Below, one piece after another: positions 24,835 to 32,826 of a DNA stretch of 64,000 bases. Position 1 is the first letter of the stretch. Each line of letters begins with the position of its first letter. The notes beneath the pieces are model-generated. The model made no database searches. It worked only from the letters and a program-made list of their open reading frames with translations, and was not told where the DNA came from. Source of the stretch: Brevundimonas lutea. Its GTDB lineage: Bacteria; Pseudomonadota; Alphaproteobacteria; Caulobacterales; Caulobacteraceae. Both the position numbers and the translations under genes were made by a program. The stretch covers positions 558,001 to 622,000 of the forward strand of contig NZ_QUOQ01000003.1 in NCBI RefSeq assembly GCF_003704105.1, written 5' to 3'.

Positions 24835-25047
24835 ATGAGCCAGCCGCCCCAATCGATCGCCCGCCGGCTCGCGGCGCCGCTGGCCATGTCGGCCGCGCTG
24901 ATGGCCGTGGGGGCCGCGGCCTGCACCCCGACGGTGCGGCTGCAGGTTGATCCGATCCAGATCTACGCCAAATTGGACGCTGACGTCCGGGTGCGGCTGG
25001 ACGAGGAGCTCCGAGCCCTGCTGCAAGAAAACCCGAACCTGTTCTGA
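24835..25047 (+). CDS. ynbE: YnbE-like lipoprotein
   Basis: A 70-residue protein with a hydrophobic signal and a Cys after AVGAAA at residue 30, followed by TPTVRLQVDPIQIYAKLDAD, the typical short beta-forming body of YnbE. YnbE is an outer-membrane lipoprotein that pairs with the C-terminus of YdbH to complete a bridge between membranes. The ATG has CAGGAGAGCGCC just before it. It sits 73 nt after ydbH and 22 nt before ydbL, in the same order as in E. coli. The call rests on this synteny and on the sequence pattern together. Confidence 0.85.
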   Translation: MSQPPQSIARRLAAPLAMSAALMAVGAAACTPTVRLQVDPIQIYAKLDADVRVRLDEELRALLQENPNLF

Positions 25048-25069
25048 CCCTCAAGGAGGGGCTGAAATC

Positions 25070-25465
25070 ATGACTGACACCATCAAGAACCTGAGCCGAC
25101 GCGGCGGCCTGAAGGCCGTCTTCGCCGCCGGCGCCGTGGCCCTGGCCATGGGCGTCGCCCTGGCCGGAACCGCCTTGGCCCAGACCGGCGCCCAGAAGGC
25201 CCTGATCGACTCCGCCAAGTCGCGCGGGGAAGTCGGAGAACAGGCCGACGGCTTCGTGGGCGTGCGAACCTCGACCGACGCCGACACGCGCGAGGCCATC
25301 ACTGTGACCAACAGTGCGCGCCGCCAGGCCTATGCCAACCGCGGCGCCGAGGCGGGGGTGTCGGCCGCCGTGGCCGGAGCGCGGATGTTCGAGAGCCAGC
25401 TGTTGCCCCGCATCAGCTCGGGCGAATGGTACAGGAACGCCCAGGGCCAGTGGGTCCAGCGCTAA
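25070..25465 (+). CDS. ydbL: YdbL family (DUF1318) periplasmic protein
   Basis: A 131-residue exported protein. A signal peptide ends about ALAGTALAQ (residue 38), and the mature part contains the DUF1318 features ALIDSAKSRGEVGEQADGFV, the ARRQAYANRGAEAGVS stretch, and a final GEWYRNAQGQWVQR. YdbL is thought to act as a chaperone-like periplasmic factor for the YdbH-YnbE bridge. A strong AAGGAGG lies 11 nt upstream of the ATG. It is the last clear member of the ydbH operon. Confidence 0.88.
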   Translation: MTDTIKNLSRRGGLKAVFAAGAVALAMGVALAGTALAQTGAQKALIDSAKSRGEVGEQADGFVGVRTSTDADTREAITVTNSARRQAYANRGAEAGVSAAVAGARMFESQLLPRISSGEWYRNAQGQWVQR

Positions 25466-25489
25466 TCCCGATCTGAGCGGAGATCACCC

Positions 25490-25759
25490 ATGACCCAGCG
25501 TCTGGTCCGGTTCGGCCTCGCGCTGGGTTTCGCCGTTCTGGTGGCCGCCGTGGCGGTGGGCTTGATGAATTGGCTGTGGGCCGCGATGGGCGGCGGCGAG
25601 ATGTCCGTGCACGGCTGGATCGCGCTCGGCATCGGCATGATCGGCACGGCGGGCCTGGCCTGGGGGCTGATGGCCCTGGCTTTCCATTCCAACCGGTCGG
25701 GGATCGACGCCGAGGTCGACAACAGCCTGGATCCGGGAAGGGACGATCGTGATTCGTGA
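25490..25759 (+). CDS. Small two-helix membrane protein
   Basis: An 89-residue protein with two hydrophobic segments (about residues 8-31 and 42-65) and an acidic C-tail (DAEVDNSLDPGRDDRDS). It starts 24 nt after ydbL and is probably in the same transcript. No family is recognised. The last four codons and the stop lie inside the left arm of an inverted repeat (25749-25822), so the repeat has supplied or changed the protein's end. Confidence 0.65.
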   Translation: MTQRLVRFGLALGFAVLVAAVAVGLMNWLWAAMGGGEMSVHGWIALGIGMIGTAGLAWGLMALAFHSNRSGIDAEVDNSLDPGRDDRDS

Positions 25760-25822
25760 ATCGTGAATGGTGATGGGGCTGCCCCCTACTCACCCATCAC
25801 GAGTCACCAATCACGAATCACG
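25749..25822. repeat. Inverted repeat of TCACGAATCACG type, copy 1
   Basis: Arms GTGATTCGTGAATCGTGAAT and its near-complement CACCAATCACGAATCACG flank a short GC centre. Each arm is itself an internal repeat of a 7-9 nt unit (GTGATTC / GTGAATC). The genes on both sides end within the arms. A second copy with the same unit is at 31879-31970. It can form a long hairpin on either strand and may be a two-way terminator. Confidence 0.75.
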
Positions 25823-27019
25823 CGGCCTCGCCTTTGCGTACTCCAGCCGAGCGATCGTCCGGTTGTGAACCTCGTCCGGCCCGTCGGCGATCCTGAGGGT
25901 GCGGATGCCGGCGTAGAGTTCGGCCAGCGGCGTGTCGGCCGAAACGCCGGCGCCGCCGAAGGCCTGGATGGCGTCGTCGATGACCTTCAGCGCCATTTTC
26001 GGGGCCGCGACCTTGATCTGGGCGATCTCGGACTTGGCGCCCTTGGCCCCGACCTCGTCCATCATCCAGGCGGCCTTGAGGGTCAGCAGGCGGCACATCT
26101 CGATGTTGGTGCGGGCCTCGGCGACCCGCTGCTCCCACACCGAATGCTCGGCGATGGTCTTCCTAAAGGCCGTGCGCGACAGCAACCGGTCGACCATCAG
26201 CTCCAGCGCCCGCTCCGCCGCGCCGATGGTGCGCATGCAGTGGTGGATTCGACCCGGGCCCAACCTGCCTTGCGCAATCTCGAAGCCCCTGCCCTCGCCC
26301 GCGATCAGATTGGCGGCGGGGACGCGGACATTGTCCAGCACAACCTCAGCGTGGCCGATCGGCGCCTCGTCGTAGCCGAAGACGGACAGCATCCGCTCGA
26401 TCCGGAAGCCGGGCGCGTCGACCGGGACGATGATCTGGCTCTGCTGCTGGTGGGTCGCGGCGTCCGGGTCGGTCTTGCCCATGACGATGGTCATGGCGAC
26501 GTTCGGATGCGCCATGTTGGTCGACCACCACTTGCGGCCGTTGATGACGTAGTGGTCGCCGTCGCGTTCGATCCGGGTCTGGATGTTGGTGGCGTCGGAG
26601 GAGGCGACCTCAGGCTCGGTCATCAGGAAGGCCGAACGGATCTCGCCGGCCATCAGCGGCTTCAGCCAGCGGTCCTGCTGGGCCGCGTCGCCATACATAT
26701 GGAGGACCTCCATATTGCCGGTGTCGGGCGCGGCGCAGTTGAACACCTCGGCCGACCACAGATGGCGGCCCATCAGCTCGGCCAGGGGGGCGTATTCGAG
26801 GTTGGTCAGGCCAGCGCCGTGATCGCCGGGCAGGAACATGTTCCAGAGACCAGCCTCGCGCGCCTCCGCCTTGAGCCGCTCCATGGTCGGCGGCTGCCGC
26901 CTGGGGTCGGCATGGACCTCGGCGCGGTAGTCGGCCTCGGCCGGCCAGACGCGGGTCTGGAGAAAGTCGAGCAGGCGGGACCGCCACTGTTCGGCGCGGT
27001 CGCTGGGCTGAAAGTTCAT
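25811..27019 (-). CDS. Acyl-CoA dehydrogenase family protein
   Basis: A 402-residue flavoenzyme. Features are [18 protein letters not shown] (flavin/substrate loop), [19 protein letters not shown], the [20 protein letters not shown] helix, and [20 protein letters not shown] with the [17 protein letters not shown] end. This pattern is nearest to the ACAD10/11-type group, which acts on long or hydroxylated acyl-CoAs. The ATG ([11 protein letters not shown]) is chosen because upstream codons fall in a GC-skewed repeat. The stop codon is in the arm of the inverted repeat. An SCP2 protein, often linked to acyl-CoA metabolism, is encoded upstream. Confidence 0.9.
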   Translation of the reverse strand: MNFQPSDRAEQWRSRLLDFLQTRVWPAEADYRAEVHADPRRQPPTMERLKAEAREAGLWNMFLPGDHGAGLTNLEYAPLAELMGRHLWSAEVFNCAAPDTGNMEVLHMYGDAAQQDRWLKPLMAGEIRSAFLMTEPEVASSDATNIQTRIERDGDHYVINGRKWWSTNMAHPNVAMTIVMGKTDPDAATHQQQSQIIVPVDAPGFRIERMLSVFGYDEAPIGHAEVVLDNVRVPAANLIAGEGRGFEIAQGRLGPGRIHHCMRTIGAAERALELMVDRLLSRTAFRKTIAEHSVWEQRVAEARTNIEMCRLLTLKAAWMMDEVGAKGAKSEIAQIKVAAPKMALKVIDDAIQAFGGAGVSADTPLAELYAGIRTLRIADGPDEVHNRTIARLEYAKARPRDS

Positions 27020-27026
27020 GGTCACA

Positions 27027-27181
27027 CCCCTCTCCCTCCCCCTCCGGGGAGGGTGGTCGCGCAGCGACCGGGGGGGGGGCGCGCCCAGCAGATTGAGCCG
27101 GCGCCTGGCGTCCAGGGAGCGCCCCCACCCCGTCGCCGCTTCGCGACGACGGCCCTCCCCCACGAGGGGGAGGGAGATTTA
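27027..27181. repeat. GGGGAGG/CCTCCCC imperfect inverted repeat
   Basis: The segment between the acyl-CoA dehydrogenase and SCP2 genes has ends CCCTCTCCCTCCCCCTCCGG and CTCCCCCACGAGGGGGAGGG, with the inner block GTCGCCGCTTCGCGACGA. A related arrangement (CCTCCCCGTT...CGCTACGCGG...GGGAGGAGA) is at 45224-45370. Such elements are spread between genes in GC-rich alphaproteobacteria. It holds no gene. Confidence 0.6.
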
Positions 27182-27184
27182 CGG

Positions 27185-27487
27185 TCAGCGCTTCAGCAGC
27201 GGGGCGAGCTTCTGGGCCAGCATCATGTCGTCGACCTTCAGCTTGCCCTGCATGAAGGCCATGACCGGGTCGAGCTGGCCGTTCCCGATGGCTTCCAGAT
27301 CGGCAAGGCTGACCTTGATGTTGCCGTCGGCGGGCTTGTCCTCGTTGGTCACGGTGTTCGGGACCGAGGCGCCGTCGATATAGATGACGCCGTCCGCGCC
27401 CATGTCGATCTTGACCGTCTTGCCGAGGCCGGAGTTGTCACCGATCGAGGTGCGGATGTGGTCGGTGATCTGCGCGAGGTCGGCCAT
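27185..27487 (-). CDS. SCP2 sterol-binding domain protein
   Basis: A 100-residue single-domain protein: ADLAQITDHIRTSI, then VKIDMGADGVIYIDGA and a DNGKVDD-type region (KPADGNIKVSLADLEAIGNG, MAFMQGKLKVDDMMLAQKL). This is the SCP2 fold, which binds hydrophobic ligands such as fatty acyl-CoAs in a tunnel. Bacterial single-domain SCP2 proteins of about 100 residues are common next to fatty acid genes. It lies upstream of the acyl-CoA dehydrogenase on the same strand, though a repeat separates them. The ligand is not known. Confidence 0.9.
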   Translation of the reverse strand: MADLAQITDHIRTSIGDNSGLGKTVKIDMGADGVIYIDGASVPNTVTNEDKPADGNIKVSLADLEAIGNGQLDPVMAFMQGKLKVDDMMLAQKLAPLLKR

Positions 27488-27605
27488 GGTCGTCTCCTGA
27501 TCCCTGGGCGTCCAGAGGGACGCATGATGGTGTCAGGGTGGTAGCCCGGCCCCCGCACGGCGCCAAGATCACGCCGGGGAAGGAAAGGTGGTCAGGCCAG
27601 CTGGG

Positions 27606-27980
27606 TCAGGCGGCCTGGGGCTGAGGCTGGGGCGCGCCGGCGAGGCCCTGCATCACCATACGATTGATCTCGACCAGCGGCCCGATGTCCTCCTCGCGCT
27701 GCATGACGAGGGAGGTGTGTCGGCTGACCCAAAGGCTGATCGAGATGATCTGGGCCCGCAGCGGTTGCGGCAGGGCATTGCCCGGATCAGCGCAGTCCGT
27801 CGCCAGCGTCGACCATAGACGTCGGTTCCAGTCGAGGGCCTGCATGCGGCCGCCGATGTCGGTCGTGTCCAGGCCCTCCGCCTCGATCAGGGCGTGGGTG
27901 ACCTGGCTGAACAGGCGATACTCCGACTGACGCGGATTCTCAGCCCGCGCGGTCGCCTGGGTGTACGCCTTGAGCGACAT
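27606..27980 (-). CDS. flaF: Flagellar biosynthesis regulator FlaF
   Basis: A 124-residue soluble protein with the family opening [20 protein letters not shown] followed by [13 protein letters not shown] and [15 protein letters not shown]. In Caulobacter FlaF is a secretion chaperone or regulator for flagellins and works against FlbT, promoting flagellin translation. Its start (ATG preceded by GGATGGGGA) lies 41 nt inside the end of flbT, so the two are translationally coupled. Flagellin structural genes are not in the window, although they are expected near by in related genomes. Confidence 0.93.
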   Translation of the reverse strand: MSLKAYTQATARAENPRQSEYRLFSQVTHALIEAEGLDTTDIGGRMQALDWNRRLWSTLATDCADPGNALPQPLRAQIISISLWVSRHTSLVMQREEDIGPLVEINRMVMQGLAGAPQPQPQAA

Positions 27981-28365
27981 TCCCCATCCTTTGTTCTTCG
28001 TAATCAACCAACTTACGGGCCGCCATCAGGGCCTTGTAGTATTCGCGCGCCATGACGTGGCGCGACGCCGCGACGCATTCGGCCAGGATGTCCGGATTGC
28101 GGGTCGCGCTCATGAACTCGCCCAGGCGGGTGGCGAACTCGTCATAGACCTTGGTGGCGTTGGCCTCGTCCAGGTACATCATCATGACCGGGAAATAGAT
28201 GCGGCGCGCGGGCGTGGTGACCTCATCGGCCTGCATGATGTCCTTTTCGCGCAGGACCGAGGCCTTGTTCTGAAGCACCAGAACGCCGCGACGGTCGCCG
28301 TTCTGCACCACCGCGCCGTTCAGCACGAAGCGCTCGCCCGGCTTGAGGGACAGTTTCAGCGGCAT
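27940..28365 (-). CDS. flbT: Flagellin translation repressor FlbT
   Basis: A 141-residue protein, the standard length of FlbT. It starts [20 protein letters not shown] and continues [20 protein letters not shown] and [12 protein letters not shown]. FlbT binds the 5' leader of flagellin mRNA and destabilises it until the hook is finished, which links filament synthesis to assembly. It overlaps flaF by 41 nt and stands back to back with the flmG-type gene (118 nt gap), as in C. crescentus. The start was fixed by this conserved opening. Confidence 0.94.
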   Translation of the reverse strand: MPLKLSLKPGERFVLNGAVVQNGDRRGVLVLQNKASVLREKDIMQADEVTTPARRIYFPVMMMYLDEANATKVYDEFATRLGEFMSATRNPDILAECVAASRHVMAREYYKALMAARKLVDYEEQRMGNVAQGVHPGDRAG

Positions 28366-28483
28366 GGATCTCGAGCCTCCCCGGCCGACGCTTCCGAATC
28401 CGGATATGGCGGATGGACGGCTTCCGAAACGGTAAACAGACGGGGTTAACCATGTCTTGTCGAAAGCGGGCGAGGGTCGGCCC

Positions 28484-30265
28484 ATGACCGCCGCGACCGA
28501 CGCCGCCCCCCTGCCCTCGCCCGTCCCGAAGGCCCGCCTGGCTTCGGCGGGAGACGCGGCCTCACCCCAGGCGCTGAATCTGTTGTCGCAGGCCTTGGCC
28601 AAGCCCGCCCGGGCCGCCGTCACGCCGCCGAAGCCGGCGGTGACGGCGTTGAAATCGGCGGTGGCGGCGATTCGCACCCAGGACTATGCGCTCGGCACCC
28701 GCCAGGCGCTCAAGGCGCTAGAGCTGTGCGAACGGTGGCATCTGGCCTGGCATGTGCTGGCCATCGCGCGCGAGAAGGCGGGCGACCTGGCCCCCGCCCT
28801 GACCGCCTATGAGACGGCGTTGAAGCTGGCCGTGGACGAGGGGCCGATCGCGCGGGACCTTGGCCGGCTGGCGCAACGGCTCGGCTATCTGGAGATCGCC
28901 GAGAAGCTTTTGCTCAAGGCGCTGGAGCTCAGCCCTGACAATTCCGAGGCGTCCAACAACCTGGCCTGTGTGCTGCGCGACCAGCAGCGCTATCCGGAGG
29001 CCGTCGCCCTGCTGACCGCCTGTATCGAGCGGTCGCCGGAGATCGCGCTGTACTGGAACACCCTGGGCACGGTGCTGACCGACCAGGGGGAGATGGCCCA
29101 GTCCCTGACCTTCTTCGACGAGGCGCTGAGGCTGCAGCCCGGCGATCACAAGGCGCTCTACAACCGGGCCAACGCCCGCATGGCGCTGGGCGAGCCGCGC
29201 GAGGCCCTGGCCGACATCGACCAGGCCATTCCGCTGTGCGCCGACGCTCACGAGACCGCGACCATGCGGATGGCGCGGGCGCTGGTCCTGTTGCTGCTGG
29301 GCGAACTGGAGGACGGGTTCGACACCTATGAGGTCCGGTTCGATCCTCGGATGAAGGACGCCCTGGCCTTCGCCACCGACAGTGCGCGGTGGACGCCGGA
29401 GACGGACATTGAAGGTCGGCGTCTGCTGGTGTTCGGCGAGCAGGGGCTGGGCGACGAGGTGCTGTTCGCCAATGTGCTACCGGACGCGATCCGGGCGGTG
29501 GGGCCGGGCGGTCAGCTCACGGTGGCCGTCGAACACCGGCTGGTTCCCCTGTTCCAGCGCAGCTTTCCGGAGGCGACGGTGGTGCGGCACCGGACGGTTC
29601 GGCATGCGGGGCGCCTGGCGCGGGTGGCGGCGCTGCCGGCCGAGGCGGAGCGGCCCGAGTTGCACGCGCCGATCGGCAGCCTTTTCCGGCGCTTCCGGCG
29701 CTCGCTGGAGGACTTTCCGAGGACGCCGTTCCTGGCGCCGGACGGCGAGCAGGTTGCACACTGGCGGCGGACGCTCGACGCGCTCGGCCCCGAGCCCAAG
29801 GTCGGCGTGCTGTGGAAGAGCCTGAAACTGGACGGGCACCGGGCGCGCTATTTTTCGCCGTTCGAGCTGTGGCGGCCGGTGCTGTCGACGCCTGGCGTTC
29901 GGTTCGTGAACCTCCAGTACGGCGACTGCGCGCCGGAGCTCGCAGAGGCGGCCGAGCAGGGGTTCGACCTTTGGACGCCGGAGCTGGACCTCAAGGACGA
30001 CCTCGATGGGGTCGCCGCCCTGACCAAGGCGCTGGACCTCGTCATCGGCCCAGCCAACGCCACCCTGAACCTGGCCGGCGCGGTCGGGGCGCCGGTGTGG
30101 CTGATCGCCACCCCCGATCACTGGCCAGGCTTCGGCTCTGACGGCTGGCCCTGCTATCCCTCGGCCACCGCCTTCCCCACCGACGGCTTCGCCGACTGGG
30201 ACGGGGTAATGGGCCGCGTAGCCCAGGCTCTAGCGACGCGGGCCGGAGCCGCCCGGGCCGCCTGA
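28484..30265 (+). CDS. flmG: TPR protein with glycosyltransferase-like domain, FlmG type
   Basis: A 593-residue protein. After a low-complexity Ala/Pro head (residues 1-55) come about six TPR units (residues about 60-310; e.g. IAEKLLLKALELSPDNSEAS and NTLGTVLTDQGEMAQSLTFF). The C-terminal half (from about 320) reads like a GT-B glycosyltransferase: LLVFGEQGLGDEVLFANVLP, VGVLWKSLKLDGHRARYF and the donor-site DLVIGPANATLNLAGAVGAP. In Caulobacter FlmG (also FlbA) uses its TPRs to bind flagellin and its GT domain to add pseudaminic acid. Its position beside flbT-flaF supports that call. ATG chosen with GAGGG upstream. Confidence 0.8.
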   Translation: MTAATDAAPLPSPVPKARLASAGDAASPQALNLLSQALAKPARAAVTPPKPAVTALKSAVAAIRTQDYALGTRQALKALELCERWHLAWHVLAIAREKAGDLAPALTAYETALKLAVDEGPIARDLGRLAQRLGYLEIAEKLLLKALELSPDNSEASNNLACVLRDQQRYPEAVALLTACIERSPEIALYWNTLGTVLTDQGEMAQSLTFFDEALRLQPGDHKALYNRANARMALGEPREALADIDQAIPLCADAHETATMRMARALVLLLLGELEDGFDTYEVRFDPRMKDALAFATDSARWTPETDIEGRRLLVFGEQGLGDEVLFANVLPDAIRAVGPGGQLTVAVEHRLVPLFQRSFPEATVVRHRTVRHAGRLARVAALPAEAERPELHAPIGSLFRRFRRSLEDFPRTPFLAPDGEQVAHWRRTLDALGPEPKVGVLWKSLKLDGHRARYFSPFELWRPVLSTPGVRFVNLQYGDCAPELAEAAEQGFDLWTPELDLKDDLDGVAALTKALDLVIGPANATLNLAGAVGAPVWLIATPDHWPGFGSDGWPCYPSATAFPTDGFADWDGVMGRVAQALATRAGAARAA

Positions 30266-30337
30266 AGATCGGCGTTAAGCGGAGGAACAGGCGAGACGCG
30301 GGCGGCGTTGTCTGAGGGCAACGACAGGAGAGCCCCG

Positions 30338-30760
30338 GTGCCCGAGATCGAATTCAACGACGATCAGGAACAGTCGGAAACCTTCGACGAGACCCATCTG
30401 GACGACGACGGCGACGGCGACGTCACGCTGGAGGAGGTGGACGTCATGGACGTCACCCAGGCCCAGGGCGACGCCGACGACGAAGACCAGGAGGAGATGG
30501 ACCTGGACGATGTTCTGGGGGCCGACGGGGTAGATCCCGCAGCCGACGACCTGAACGGCCTGGACTCGCCTCGCCTGGCAAAGATCGACGGCGAGAGCGA
30601 TGACGCGCGGGGATCCGATGAGGTTGAGTTGGTCTACACCGGCCTGATGCGCAACGTGAAAGGGGCCCAGGCCTCCGCCGCGCACTGGGAGGCCAAGCGC
30701 CTGTCGGACGACGATATCGAGGGCCTGGGATATGGTCCGGACGAGGAGACTGAAAAATGA
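30338..30760 (+). CDS. Very acidic protein of unknown function
   Basis: A 140-residue protein, about a third Asp/Glu, with the first 80 residues almost wholly acidic (DETHLDDDGDGDVTLEEVDV). The C-terminal part (LVYTGLMRNVKGAQASAAHW) is less charged. The start is read as GTG because CAGGAG lies 7 nt upstream; a TTG ten codons earlier lacks such a site. Predicted to be disordered and soluble. It shares a four-base ATGA overlap with the next gene, so they form a pair. I recognise no family. Confidence 0.7.
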   Translation: MPEIEFNDDQEQSETFDETHLDDDGDGDVTLEEVDVMDVTQAQGDADDEDQEEMDLDDVLGADGVDPAADDLNGLDSPRLAKIDGESDDARGSDEVELVYTGLMRNVKGAQASAAHWEAKRLSDDDIEGLGYGPDEETEK

Positions 30761-30951
30761 GCGCACAACGCGAAGACGACGACATCGACGCCCCCTACGC
30801 CCGCAAGATCCAGCCCGAGGGCGGCAAGCCCGACCAGCTCAAGGGCAAGACCCATGGCGCCGACGACGACCATCAGGAAGATCTGATCGACGAGTCGGTC
30901 GACGAGACCTTCCCGGCCAGCGATCCGCCGGCGGCCAAGAAGATCACCTGA
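30757..30951 (+). CDS. Small acidic protein with DESxDETFPASDPP motif
   Basis: A 64-residue hydrophilic protein overlapping the preceding gene in ATGA. Its C-terminal half has LIDESVDETFPASDPPAAKK. I know closely similar D-E-S-x-x-E-S/T-F-P-A-S-D-P-P motifs from small, uncharacterised proteins in many proteobacteria. No function is known. A strong terminator follows 31 nt after the stop, so the transcript of this pair ends here. Confidence 0.75.
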   Translation: MSAQREDDDIDAPYARKIQPEGGKPDQLKGKTHGADDDHQEDLIDESVDETFPASDPPAAKKIT

Positions 30952-30982
30952 GCGCGGTTCACGCCGCGGGAGGGTTGCGATA

Positions 30983-31016
30983 GGGCTTCGTTTCGATCCG
31001 AAACGGAGCCCTTTTT
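30983..31016 (+). terminator. Rho-independent terminator abutting the moxR start codon
   Basis: A 13-bp stem (GGGCTTCGTTTCG / CGAAACGGAGCCC, one G-U pair) closes on a 3-base loop ATC and is followed by TTTTT. This is a textbook intrinsic terminator for the small acidic gene pair. The T-tract ends one base before the ATG of moxR, so the only purine-rich sequence that could bind ribosomes (GGAG) is inside the stem. Confidence 0.85.
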
Positions 31017-31017
31017 C

Positions 31018-31881
31018 ATGGCTGATGACCGCGCCCGCTTTTCCGGCACAGAGGCCTATATCGTCGACGATGATTTGAGGATCGCGGTCGAGGCCGCAGT
31101 GGCGCTGGAGCGGCCGCTGCTGATTAAGGGTGAGCCGGGCACGGGCAAGACGGTACTGGCCTACGAGCTGGCCAAGGCGCTGGGCGCGCCCCTGATCACG
31201 TGGCACATCAAGTCGACCACCAAGGCGGTGCATGGCCTGTACGAATACGACGCCGTCTCGCGGTTGCGTGACAGCCAACTGGGCGAGGCGCGGGTCCACG
31301 ACGTCCGCAATTACCTCAAGCCCGGCAAGCTGTGGGAAGCGTTTACGGCGGCCGAGCGGCCCGTGCTGCTGATCGACGAGATCGACAAGGCCGACATCGA
31401 GTTCCCCAACGACCTGCTGCAGGAACTCGACCGGATGGAGTTCTTCGTCCACGAAACCGGCGAGACCATCGCCGCCGAGCGCCGCCCGGTCGTCGTCATC
31501 ACCTCGAACAATGAGAAGGAACTGCCGGACGCCTTCCTGCGTCGGTGCTTCTTCCACTACATCCGGTTTCCCGAACCCGAGACGATGAAGGCCATCGTCG
31601 AGGCGCACTTCCCGGGCATCCAGGGTCGGCTGGTCTCCACCGCGCTCAAGCGTTTCTACGAGGTGCGCGAGACACCGGGCCTGAAGAAGAAGCCCTCAAC
31701 CTCCGAGCTACTCGACTGGCTGAAGCTGCTGCTGATCGAGGACATTGATCCATCGGTTCTGGCCGAGGCCCAACCCGGAAAGCTGATTCCCCCCCTGCAC
31801 GGCGCCCTGCTGAAGAACGAGCAGGATGTGATGCTGTTCGAACGGCTGGCCCTTCTGGCGAGGCGAGAGGGGGGCAGGTGA
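31018..31881 (+). CDS. MoxR family AAA+ ATPase
   Basis: A 287-residue ATPase. Walker A is GEPGTGKT, Walker B VLLIDEIDKAD, sensor region VVITSNNEKELPDAFLRRCF, and a lid domain with STSELLDWLKLL. MoxR proteins act as chaperones for metal-cofactor enzymes or stress pathways, normally with a VWA-domain partner encoded next to them. Here no VWA gene follows: a repeat and a small membrane protein do. Family openings are close to this one (RFSGTEAYIVDDDL), so the ATG directly after the terminator is the likely start, implying a leaderless or near-leaderless mRNA. Confidence 0.92.
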   Translation: MADDRARFSGTEAYIVDDDLRIAVEAAVALERPLLIKGEPGTGKTVLAYELAKALGAPLITWHIKSTTKAVHGLYEYDAVSRLRDSQLGEARVHDVRNYLKPGKLWEAFTAAERPVLLIDEIDKADIEFPNDLLQELDRMEFFVHETGETIAAERRPVVVITSNNEKELPDAFLRRCFFHYIRFPEPETMKAIVEAHFPGIQGRLVSTALKRFYEVRETPGLKKKPSTSELLDWLKLLLIEDIDPSVLAEAQPGKLIPPLHGALLKNEQDVMLFERLALLARREGGR

Positions 31882-31970
31882 TCGTGAGCCGTGATTGGTG
31901 AGTCGTGAGTGGTGCGGCGTGCTGCGGCGGGGGCGTCGCCACTCACGAATCACGACTCACCACTCACAGG
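31879..31970. repeat. Inverted repeat of TCACGAATCACG type, copy 2
   Basis: The arms GTGAGCCGTGATTGGTGAGT and CACTCACGAATCACGACTCA flank a GC-rich centre. It is built of the same GTGA-T-C units as the copy at 25749-25822. The moxR stop codon falls at the first bases of the left arm, as with the genes at copy 1. Confidence 0.75.
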
Positions 31971-32027
31971 TCCCGCGTCCTCAATCCGACACAGCAACCC
32001 AAGGCGTCCCAGACCGTTGAGGTCGCC

Positions 32028-32231
32028 ATGCGCATGACCCTTCTGCAAGTCATCGGCCTGCTGGCCATCGCCCTGGTGGCCTGCTTCGTCTTCCTCGCCG
32101 CGGGCGCAGCGGTGGCGGGCGTGGTGGGCGTGGGGTTGATCGTGGCGGCTGTGGCGTGGCTGGGTCTGACCTGGATCAAGCGACGCACAGGCCGGTCCAC
32201 GCCAACGCCGCCACGTGACCGCATGGCTTGA
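32028..32231 (+). CDS. Small membrane protein
   Basis: A 67-residue protein with two closely spaced hydrophobic segments (residues about 5-28 and 29-48, AAVAGVVGVGLIVAAVAWLG) and a basic, Pro-rich tail. It may span the membrane twice as a hairpin. No family is known to me. It lies between a repeat and a strong terminator, so it is probably its own short transcript. Confidence 0.55.
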   Translation: MRMTLLQVIGLLAIALVACFVFLAAGAAVAGVVGVGLIVAAVAWLGLTWIKRRTGRSTPTPPRDRMA

Positions 32232-32263
32232 GTTTTCGGCTGACATGGCCTAGTCTCTCTGCC

Positions 32264-32292
32264 CCGGTCGAAACCGCCCTCGACCGGTTTTT
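32264..32292 (+). terminator. Rho-independent terminator upstream of greA
   Basis: A perfect 8-bp stem, CCGGTCGA and TCGACCGG, with an 8-base loop (AACCGCCC), followed by TTTTTGTTT. It would end transcription from the small membrane-protein gene. It lies 57 nt before the greA start, so greA must have a promoter in or after it, or the hairpin attenuates greA. Confidence 0.8.
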
Positions 32293-32348
32293 GTTTGCGT
32301 GAGTTCCCCCTCTCTCTCAGTCTGCGGGCGAAAAGAAACCAATCCCAC

Positions 32349-32822
32349 ATGGATAAAGTGCCGATGACGGCCGAGGGCTATCGCGCCCTCGACGACCAGT
32401 TGAAGCAGTTGAAGTCGGTGGAGCGTCCCGCCGTGATCACCGCCATTTCCGAGGCGCGTGAGCACGGAGACCTGTCCGAAAACGCCGAGTATCACGCCGC
32501 CAAGGAGCGTCAGGGCTGGATCGAGGGCCAGATCGCCGAGATCGAGGACAAGATCAGCCGCGCCCAGGTCATCGACGTGTCCAAGTTGAACGGCGACCAG
32601 GTGAAATTCGGCGCCACGGTCACCGTGGTCGACGAGGACACCGAGGAAGAGAGCCGCTATCAGATCGTCGGCGAGCACGAGGCCGACGTGAAGGCCGGCC
32701 GAATCTCCATCGCCTCTCCGATCGCGCGGTCGCTGATCTCCAAGGAGGTCGGCGACGTGGTCGAGGTCAACACGCCCGGCGGCGTGAAGGCCTATGAGAT
32801 CATGAAGGTCGAGTGGATCTGA
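32349..32822 (+). CDS. greA: Transcription elongation factor GreA
   Basis: A 157-residue protein, exactly the usual GreA length. The N-terminal coiled coil ([37 protein letters not shown] with the catalytic acidic tip DLSENAEY) enters the RNA polymerase secondary channel and stimulates cleavage of backtracked RNA. The C-terminal FKBP-like domain has [20 protein letters not shown] and [18 protein letters not shown]. It is followed after only four bases by a VOC protein gene, so it may lead an operon. Confidence 0.97.
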   Translation: MDKVPMTAEGYRALDDQLKQLKSVERPAVITAISEAREHGDLSENAEYHAAKERQGWIEGQIAEIEDKISRAQVIDVSKLNGDQVKFGATVTVVDEDTEEESRYQIVGEHEADVKAGRISIASPIARSLISKEVGDVVEVNTPGGVKAYEIMKVEWI

Positions 32823-32826
32823 TCCG

